DNA of 8,426 nucleotides from contig DGVK01000195.1 in the NCBI GenBank assembly GCA_002395905.1, positions 1 through 8,426 on the forward strand, read 5' to 3'. The notes under the pieces are model-generated. The model was not told the DNA's origin. It did not search any database and saw only the letters and a program-made list of their open reading frames with translations. This stretch comes from Verrucomicrobia bacterium UBA4286 (GTDB lineage: Bacteria > Verrucomicrobiota > Kiritimatiellia > RFP12 > UBA1067). Position numbers and translations under genes: made by a program. Of the stretch, positions 1 to 5,005 are shown one piece after another; position 1 is the stretch's first letter, and each line of letters begins with the position of its first letter.

Positions 1-49
1 ATTGGCAATTGGCAACATTTGCACACTGGCAACATTCAACACATTCAAC
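1..49. repeat. Cluster of short direct repeats upstream of the first gene
   Basis: The first 49 bases are built from short direct repeats. ATTGGCA occurs at 1-7 and 8-14, TGGCAACATT at 10-19 and 27-36 (17-bp period), and ACATTCAAC at 32-40 and 41-49. The block ends just before the -35 region of the promoter at 57-86, so it could be an activator or repressor binding array, or simply slippage-derived intergenic sequence. The window edge cuts it off, so its full extent is unknown. Confidence 0.45.
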
Positions 50-56
50 GCGCGGC

Positions 57-86
57 TTGCCTGCGCAGGGCGGGCTTTGGTATACT
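57..86 (+). promoter_or_regulatory. Sigma-70-type promoter of the peptidase-like gene
   Basis: The -10 box is TATACT (81-86) and the candidate -35 box is TTGCCT (57-62), with an 18-bp spacer. A start site 6-9 bases after the -10 would fall at about 92-95, leaving only 3-6 bases before the ATG at 98. No Shine-Dalgarno sequence fits in that space, so the mRNA would be almost leaderless. TATACT is also the -10 of the two divergent promoters near 4283 and 4349. Confidence 0.6.
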
Positions 87-97
87 ACTTCCCCGTC

Positions 98-724
98 ATG
101 CACTGCACATCACCGCTCTCCTCTTCCACCGCTCTCGCCGCCGCCGTCTTTGCGGCCCTCTTTGCGGCCGCCCTGCCGTGCGCCGGCGACGCGCCGGTGC
201 ACGGCGGAACCAGGCCGCGCTTCGCCATCGTCGCCTCGCCCGAGACGCTCGCCCTTCCCGGCTGGCGCGCCGCGGCGGACGCGCTCGCCGCCAAGCACTC
301 CGCCGAAACCGAAACCGAGACTTTCGCCGCCGTCCCGACGAACTCCACCGGCCGCCTTCGCGCCTTCCGCCCGCGCTACGCCGCCTTTCTCATGCGCCCG
401 GACGAATTCGATCACGAAACGCTCGTCGCCTTGAAGCGCATGATGCGCACAATCGACGACGACCCCTTCGACGACGCGATATGGGGAATCGTCACCGGCC
501 CGGACCATTCGACCGCTCTGCGCATAGCGTCGTCCTCGTCGCCGCGCGTGGTGCGGTCGGTCCTGGCGACGACGGGCGTGGACGAAAACGTCGCGACCGG
601 AGAGGTCGCCGTGATTTCAGACGCTTTCCCGAAAGGCCGCTGGTGGAGGAAGGACGCCGCCGGCGCGGTCGCCCGCCATTCCGAGACGGGAAGCCTCGCG
701 CACGTCTTCGCCGACGCATGGTGA
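98..724 (+). CDS. N-terminal part of a secreted caspase/gingipain-like protein, ended by an in-frame TGA
   Basis: This 208-residue product starts at the ATG at 98, chosen because it follows the promoter directly and begins a signal peptide. Residues 1 to about 30 hold a hydrophobic Ala/Leu/Phe core ending near LPCAGD, so export is likely. The rest, with alternating strands and helices and segments such as RYAAFLMRP, DDDPFDDAIWGIVTG and TGEVAVISDAF, looks like the first half of an alpha/beta clan CD (C25/caspase-like) fold. The frame continues after the TGA at 722-724 with no change of phase, and the matching second half follows at once with good coding character. This is therefore very probably one gene of about 428 codons (98-1384). 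Alone, this part lacks the candidate catalytic His and Cys. The family call rests on pattern recognition only. Confidence 0.6.
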   Translation: MHCTSPLSSSTALAAAVFAALFAAALPCAGDAPVHGGTRPRFAIVASPETLALPGWRAAADALAAKHSAETETETFAAVPTNSTGRLRAFRPRYAAFLMRPDEFDHETLVALKRMMRTIDDDPFDDAIWGIVTGPDHSTALRIASSSSPRVVRSVLATTGVDENVATGEVAVISDAFPKGRWWRKDAAGAVARHSETGSLAHVFADAW

Positions 725-756
725 ACCATCGACCCCGAACTTGTCGTCACAAGCTC
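722..756 (+). other. In-frame TGA followed by a small stem-loop (nonsense mutation or possible recoding site)
   Basis: Codon 209 of the frame starting at 98 is TGA. Translation in the same phase continues with TIDPELVVTSSHATER, clearly protein-like. Downstream, CTTGT (740-744) pairs with ACAAG (749-753) around the loop CGTC, and GA (737-738) can pair with TC (755-756) across a one-base mismatch. The loop begins 20 bases after the TGA and has G as its second base, which fits the loose published description of bacterial SECIS elements. Such a weak hairpin is common by chance. The other genes here end in ordinary TGA stops, so a reassigned code is unlikely. A point mutation or read error is the simplest explanation. 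Confidence 0.4.
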
Positions 757-781
757 CCACGCGACCGAGCGCAACCTTGAA

Positions 782-1384
782 ATGCCCTTCTCCCGCGGCA
801 ACATCATCGCACGTGACGGCGTTTTCGCCGCGACCCCGCAGGTCGAGTGGAACGGCGCAGCCGCGCCGTTGGCCCAGCCTCGCGCCGAAAAGGTGTGGAT
901 CGCGCCGGGAAACTGTCTCATAGCCAACCACGTCGATTCACAGGACATGGTTATGACCGCGCTCTCTTTCGGCCGCGTAAACCAGTTCGTCGGCTATACT
1001 GTGCCTACGTGGTTCGGCTTCGCGGGCTGGACCGCATGGCGGTATTTCGGCGCAATGGGCCATTCGCTCTCCGAAAGTCATTACGCCGCCTGCCAGTGGC
1101 TTGAACTCAGGCTCATGCGCGGCGACTTCGCGGACGAGCGCGAAAAAGAGGGACTCCTCTGGGACCGCGACGCGACGGTCTTTTACGGCGACCCTGTGCA
1201 GCGCGTCTACACCGCGAGCGCCGAGACGCCTCCGCCGGAAGCCGCCCACGCGCCGCCCCGCCTCGTCGTCTTCCCGTCGGCGTCAGACAAACGCCGCCTC
1301 GCGGACGCCACCGGCGGATGGCGAATATTCGAAGCGGACGACTTCGCGCTCATCTTCAAGCCCGATTCCAAGCCCGATCGGTGA
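782..1384 (+). CDS. C-terminal part of the same peptidase-like protein, carrying the candidate His/Cys dyad
   Basis: The frame is open from 725, directly after the TGA; 782 is merely the first ATG and has no Shine-Dalgarno sequence, so independent translation is doubtful. The segment holds the likely active-site elements: SSHATE (His codon 758-760, upstream of this ATG) and PGNCLIAN (Cys codon 914-916). These resemble the His and Cys at the ends of adjacent strands in clan CD peptidases. The following GRVNQFVGYTVPTWFG segment suits the core strand and substrate pocket region of such folds. An ORF starting at 782 lacks the His, so only a read-through product would have the full dyad. The frame ends in TGA at 1382-1384, with the next gene convergent on the other strand. 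Fold and catalysis are inferred from motif spacing, not proven. Confidence 0.55.
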   Translation: MPFSRGNIIARDGVFAATPQVEWNGAAAPLAQPRAEKVWIAPGNCLIANHVDSQDMVMTALSFGRVNQFVGYTVPTWFGFAGWTAWRYFGAMGHSLSESHYAACQWLELRLMRGDFADEREKEGLLWDRDATVFYGDPVQRVYTASAETPPPEAAHAPPRLVVFPSASDKRRLADATGGWRIFEADDFALIFKPDSKPDR

Positions 1385-1409
1385 GGGTCGGCACCCCGCC
1401 GTAAGCATG

Positions 1410-1453
1410 AAAAAGCCCCGCCGTGAACCGCAATCGGGGGTTCTGGGCGGGGC
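1410..1453 (-). terminator. Intrinsic terminator of the beta-strand-repeat protein gene
   Basis: GCCCCGCC (1415-1422) and GGCGGGGC (1446-1453) form a perfect 8-bp GC stem. A second nested stem, GAACC (1425-1429) with GGTTC (1439-1443), lies inside. Read on the minus strand the stem is followed by TTTTT (complement of 1410-1414), so it terminates the gene ending at 1477. On the plus strand no T-tract follows, so it does not obviously stop the convergent peptidase-like gene. Confidence 0.85.
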
Positions 1454-1476
1454 CTGCTGCGCGGCTTGACTGCGCG

Positions 1477-4203
1477 TCACTTGACTATGATCAAAAGCCC
1501 TTTGTCGCAACCGAACTTGAGCGACTTGCCGTCGGTTGAAAGGCGAACCTTCCAGCTGTCCGGCACTGTGGCGGTCGTTCCGTCGCTGTTCGTGAACTTT
1601 ACGGACGGCAGATTTGAAACCGAAATAGCGTTGCTGGATTTCAGCACTGCGGCGCGGCCCGCGTCCTTGTAGTCATCAAGATTATCGGCGTCCGTAATCT
1701 CGAGCACCGCGCCGTCAGCAATAGTCAGGTTGCCGCCAAACGTCGCCGCGCGCCCTTCGAAGATGTCGGCGCACTTCACCTTGATCACGCCCGTCACCGT
1801 CACGTTTCCGTTCGTGACGCTGCCAGAGCCTTCAAACGTCGAAGCCGTGAGATTGCCCTTGTTGTTGAGGTTGAGCGTCGCGCCGCTCGCCACGCTCACA
1901 GGCACGGCGACGCTCGGGACGACTCCCAGCGCGAGATCGCCTTCCTCGACTTTGTAACCGCCGTCGATGGTGCTGTCCGCCGAGTTCAGGATAAGCCCCG
2001 GCTTGCCGCGCTTCACGAGCGGCCCGCACTTCCCGTCATTGCTGGTAAGCGTGATGCCGCACTCGTAGCGCGTCGTTCCGGCGGGGCTTTCCAGATATGC
2101 CTTGGCGTTGTCGGAATAGTTGCATCCACGCGAAGTAATGACGGCCTTCGTGAGTTTCTTCGCGCCGAAGTCAAACTCCGCGTACGCGCTCGCGCCCCAG
2201 CCCGTCGCGTCCTCGATCACGATGCGGCCGATGCCGATGTAGCTCTTGCTCGCAACATCGGCGGGAAGCGTGATGCTTTCCACGCCTTTTCCCGTCGGCT
2301 TGTCGAAATGGAACGTCAAAGTAGTCGCATCGGCGCCGCTCGAATTCTTCGTGGCATTCTCCGTCGTGTCAACAATAAAGCCGTTCTTCCAGACGACGAA
2401 GTGGTCGGGGTTGCGCTTGGTGTCGCTGACGCTTCCTGTCAAACCCCAGGAGAATGTCGGCGCGAGAATTCCGCCGTCGGCGTTGACGACCGAGAGCGTC
2501 TTGGCGTTGGCATTTTCATACTTCTTGAAGCGGTTGACCTTTAACTTCGCGCCGCTGGCGAGATTGAGGATATTTGTCGACGGCGCGGTGCTTGCCCCGC
2601 CCAGCACAAGTCCGCTCGTGCGGAACTCCGTCCCTTCGCCGCTTATCGTCACTTCCGCCACGCCGTTCGTGGAGCCGATTCCCACGCGGAAGTTCTGGTC
2701 GCCCTTGGAGTTCGCATGCGAGAAATCGTTCGTGCCGCCCGTCTGCACAAAGAGCGCGTTTCCTCCGCGACCGATGATGATAGCCGATCCGTCGCTCGCT
2801 GGCGGGCGATACGACTCGAAGTATCCGCCCGTCTGCCGGACAGCGCCGAAGCTGCCCACCTTCTCGGCTACGTAAACGAGATTGCTGGTAAACAGTTTGC
2901 CGCCCTCCAGCGTGTAATACGCCCTGTGCCCAGGAGTTTCGCCGATGCGCGCGTTGTCGCCAGACCCCACGCCAATCACGCCTCCCGTCTGCCGCAGCTG
3001 CGCCTTCTCGCCCGATGCTGCAGTTCCGCCGTTGGCGACGCGCAGCATTCTGAGGTACGTTCTCCCCGCCTCATGCGTGGTCGTGGTGCTTCCCCTCAGC
3101 GCCAATTTCATGTCGCGCCTGGAATCCTCGCCGCTCAAGTAAAGATTACCTGTTCCCTGAACATAGGTCGTCCCCGACGATATCGACACGTCGCCGTTGA
3201 ACCAGACGCTCCCCTTGCCGCTCACGATCAACCCCATGCCGGTGTCGCTTGTGATGGGGCCGTCCACCGACATCGTGCGGGCGTTGTTGTTGTATTCGCT
3301 GGTGAGAGTTGCCTGTCCGTCTTTCGGTCCGGCCAGATGCAGCGGCCCGATGTGGTTGTATTTTTGCTCCGAGCCGCTCTGCGCCTGAATGTTGCGCCCG
3401 CTGTAGAGCTTGATCGGACCTTTGATTGTGTCGGTTGAATTGACGGACCATAGACCGATAAAGCATTTGTCGTCGATATTTGTCACTACAACCGTCACGT
3501 TATTATCGATGTCAGGCGACCCCTGCATGGTCAGCAATCCATAAACGTTGTTCACCTCGCCCGGCGCACCGGTCGATTTGATGTGGTTGTAGACCATCCA
3601 GTTGCCCGCGCCGATGCGAGTAAGCGTATGGCCTTTGAGGTCGAGTATCTTGCCGTCGGCCATTCCCCAGCGCGCGGAGACGTCGATCGTCGCGTCGTCC
3701 GAAAGAGTCAGGCGGTTGAGCAGGTTGTCGGCATAGGCGCTGCCGGTGTTGGTGTAGCGCAACGCGCCGTTATTGCCAACGCCCTTGCCCGCAATCGTCA
3801 CATCATGAGGAAACACGAGAGTGTTCTGTCCTTTGCTTGGAACCTTCAGCCAGAGGGTCGCGCCAGGCTTCACTTCAATCGCGACCGAACTTCCTCCGAC
3901 GGCGTCTACATTCGAAATCGTCAGCGTTCCAGCCTCGACGACGACCGAACCTTTAAAGTCTGATGATGATGCAGCCGTAAGCTCAACCTCGCCCGCGCCG
4001 CGCTTCACAAGCCGCGTATAGTTCCCGACCGCCTCGCTGTAAGGGTAGGTTTCGCCCGAATCCGCCGACACGACGAAGTCCGTGCCGTCAGGCGCCGCGC
4101 TCCCTGCGAAAGCGCAGAAGGATGCGCTAAGCGAGACTATTGCAGAGATAAGTAGGCAAAGCCGCCCCTCCCCCCTGATTCCGATAAGTCTAAGCATGTT
4201 CAT
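1477..4203 (-). CDS. Large secreted autotransporter-associated beta-strand repeat protein
   Basis: This 908-residue protein starts with a signal peptide of about 33 residues (hydrophobic core LCLLISAIVSLSASFCAFA). Residues about 64-118 match the passenger-associated transport repeat pattern: LVKRGAGEVELT, then VEAGTLTI, then GATLWL. A second copy starts at about 727 (LVKRGKPGLIL, then VASGATLNL). The middle holds repeated strand-turn motifs such as RQTGG and VQTGGT, typical of a right-handed beta-helix or stacked solenoid. No C-terminal beta-barrel, sortase or PEP-CTERM signal is visible; instead it ends in a DGKSLKF...KGLLIIVK tail that I associate with large paralogous families in Kiritimatiellae. 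A surface adhesin, polysaccharide-binding or matrix role is likely but unproven. The start ATG has no Shine-Dalgarno sequence; the leader is A-rich just before it. A second ATG lies two codons in. It is transcribed alone. Confidence 0.85.
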   Translation of the reverse strand: MNMLRLIGIRGEGRLCLLISAIVSLSASFCAFAGSAAPDGTDFVVSADSGETYPYSEAVGNYTRLVKRGAGEVELTAASSSDFKGSVVVEAGTLTISNVDAVGGSSVAIEVKPGATLWLKVPSKGQNTLVFPHDVTIAGKGVGNNGALRYTNTGSAYADNLLNRLTLSDDATIDVSARWGMADGKILDLKGHTLTRIGAGNWMVYNHIKSTGAPGEVNNVYGLLTMQGSPDIDNNVTVVVTNIDDKCFIGLWSVNSTDTIKGPIKLYSGRNIQAQSGSEQKYNHIGPLHLAGPKDGQATLTSEYNNNARTMSVDGPITSDTGMGLIVSGKGSVWFNGDVSISSGTTYVQGTGNLYLSGEDSRRDMKLALRGSTTTTHEAGRTYLRMLRVANGGTAASGEKAQLRQTGGVIGVGSGDNARIGETPGHRAYYTLEGGKLFTSNLVYVAEKVGSFGAVRQTGGYFESYRPPASDGSAIIIGRGGNALFVQTGGTNDFSHANSKGDQNFRVGIGSTNGVAEVTISGEGTEFRTSGLVLGGASTAPSTNILNLASGAKLKVNRFKKYENANAKTLSVVNADGGILAPTFSWGLTGSVSDTKRNPDHFVVWKNGFIVDTTENATKNSSGADATTLTFHFDKPTGKGVESITLPADVASKSYIGIGRIVIEDATGWGASAYAEFDFGAKKLTKAVITSRGCNYSDNAKAYLESPAGTTRYECGITLTSNDGKCGPLVKRGKPGLILNSADSTIDGGYKVEEGDLALGVVPSVAVPVSVASGATLNLNNKGNLTASTFEGSGSVTNGNVTVTGVIKVKCADIFEGRAATFGGNLTIADGAVLEITDADNLDDYKDAGRAAVLKSSNAISVSNLPSVKFTNSDGTTATVPDSWKVRLSTDGKSLKFGCDKGLLIIVK

Positions 4204-4280
4204 AGTTTTTAGTTCTAGTGGTTTGCCAATTTACCGTTGTTTGACTCCGAAGCCAGACCGTCCAGCCCCTTTGTCAGTTG

Positions 4281-4311
4281 GAAGTATAGCATAACTTCTT
4301 TCACAAAGCAA
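4281..4311 (-). promoter_or_regulatory. Sigma-70-type promoter of the beta-strand-repeat protein gene
   Basis: On the minus strand, TTGCTT (complement of 4306-4311), a 17-bp spacer and TATACT (complement of 4283-4288) make a near-consensus promoter. Transcription would begin near 4276, giving an untranslated leader of about 73 bases before the ATG at 4203. GAAGT (4281-4285) and ACTTC (4294-4298) form a 5-bp inverted repeat with an 8-bp gap spanning the -10 box, a possible operator, though the arms are short. I see no riboswitch-like structure in the leader. Confidence 0.65.
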
Positions 4312-4322
4312 CGGGAAAAACT

Positions 4323-4354
4323 TTGTAACCTTTTCCGTTCTCGCGTGTTATACT
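4323..4354 (+). promoter_or_regulatory. Promoter of the T3SS operon
   Basis: TATACT at 4349-4354 is a good -10 box placed only 4 bases before the ATG at 4359. The best -35 candidates are poor: TTGTAA at 4323-4328 leaves a long 20-bp spacer. A start at the usual distance would fall at about 4359-4361, so the transcript would be leaderless for the small ORF. The promoter is divergent from the one at 4281-4311, about 40 bases away, so one regulator could act on both. Confidence 0.5.
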
Positions 4355-4358
4355 GTTG

Positions 4359-4526
4359 ATGGAAGATGAATGTTCAACTCTCTTGACCGAGGCGGAGCTT
4401 TCCGCGGCGATCGAGCGCGACGACGAGCTTGGAAGGCTCGTCGCGCGCGCGTTTTCCTTCGCCGTGCCGAGCTTCAGCGAGGTGTCGGGCGGCTTTGCGC
4501 CGTGCGAAAGGAGGCTGCGCGGCTGA
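4359..4526 (+). CDS. Unrecognised 55-residue protein opening the T3SS operon
   Basis: The ORF runs from ATG 4359 to TGA 4524-4526, whose last base is the first base of the sctO ATG. It encodes an acidic helical first half (LTEAELSAAIERDDELGRLV) and a short tail with FAVPSFSEVSGGFAPC. By my count about four fifths of its third codon positions are G or C, like its neighbours. The competing frame, an N-terminal extension of sctO from ATG 4370, is Arg-rich with several CGA codons and looks out of frame. Position and coupling suggest a small T3SS factor such as a chaperone or regulator, or a remnant, at the place where sctN usually stands. It matches no T3SS family I recognise. It could also be only a translated leader that couples ribosomes into sctO. 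Confidence 0.5.
   Translation: MEDECSTLLTEAELSAAIERDDELGRLVARAFSFAVPSFSEVSGGFAPCERRLRG
4507..4514 (+). promoter_or_regulatory. Strong Shine-Dalgarno sequence that fixes the sctO start
   Basis: AAAGGAGG at 4507-4514 lies 11 bases before the ATG at 4526, inside the end of the 55-residue ORF. It is the only near-perfect ribosome binding site I see in the window. It selects 4526 over the in-frame upstream ATG at 4370. Confidence 0.8.
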
Positions 4527-5005
4527 TGGCCTACGTCCTCCAGCCCCTTCTCTCGATTCGCGTGATGCGCGAAGACCGCGCGTCCGGCGAGCTTACCGCC
4601 GCGCGGCAGGCCGTGCGCAGGGCGGCCGAGGCCGTCGCCGACCGCAAGCGCGAGCTCGAGGACTTTGAAAAATCGAAGGAGGAGCGCCGCGACCGCATCT
4701 ACGACACTATCATGGGGCGCGCCGTGAGCCGCGAACAGATCGACCTCGCGAACGAGGGCGTCGCGCGCATTGATGAAGAAGGCGCGCTCAAGCTTGACAA
4801 CGTCCGAAGGGCCGAGGGCGATCTTGCGAAGCGCGAGGAAGAGGCCGCGGCCGCGCGCGCCGTTTTCGTCGCGGCCTCTAAGAACAGAATGAAGATCGAT
4901 GAACATAAAGCGGTGTGGCTCGCGGCGGACGCCCAGGAGCAGGAGCAGCGCGCCGAAAGCGAACTTGAGGACTTTACAGGAAGAAAGCAGAATATAGATG
5001 ATTGA
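4526..5005 (+). CDS. sctO: Type III secretion stalk protein SctO (YscO/FliJ-like)
   Basis: A 159-residue, almost wholly helical, highly charged protein with no signal peptide. It opens with MAYVLQPLLSIRVMREDRA, the typical YscO beginning (hydrophobic Leu pair, then IRxxRExxA). Two long antiparallel coiled-coil arms follow, at about residues 15-75 and 80-150, with a turn near IYDTIMGRAVSREQID. SctO sits in the centre of the SctN ATPase ring, like the gamma subunit of F1-ATPase, and links the ATPase to the export gate. Its length matches the family (about 150-170). The start is set by the AAAGGAGG site and the one-base overlap with the preceding ORF. Its end overlaps sctP by 8 bases. Flagellar FliJ is the main alternative, but the neighbours point to a non-flagellar system. 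Confidence 0.82.
   Translation: MAYVLQPLLSIRVMREDRASGELTAARQAVRRAAEAVADRKRELEDFEKSKEERRDRIYDTIMGRAVSREQIDLANEGVARIDEEGALKLDNVRRAEGDLAKREEEAAAARAVFVAASKNRMKIDEHKAVWLAADAQEQEQRAESELEDFTGRKQNIDD

Noticed and set aside
10..24. Possible sigma-54 promoter (TGGCA followed by TTGCA)
   Set aside because: The GG and GC elements are separated by 8 bases rather than the required 10, and a better sigma-70-type promoter lies at 57-86.
722..724. TGA read as a sense codon through a reassigned genetic code
   Set aside because: The 908-residue gene, the 55-residue ORF, all three sct genes and the hydrogenase end in TGA at positions expected from family lengths or gene overlaps, so TGA works as a stop in this genome.
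995..1000. TATACT box in the middle of the peptidase-like gene
   Set aside because: It encodes conserved residues (GYTV) and no gene starts after it; a chance occurrence.
2716..3438. Plus-strand 240-codon ORF inside the large minus-strand gene
   Set aside because: Antisense shadow of the beta-strand-repeat protein; no promoter or ribosome binding site, and Arg/Ala-rich composition.
4370..4525. N-terminal extension of sctO starting at ATG 4370
   Set aside because: The extension is Arg-rich, uses many CGA codons and has lower third-position GC than the competing 55-residue frame. A strong Shine-Dalgarno sequence at 4507-4514 selects ATG 4526, which also gives the normal SctO length and N-terminus.
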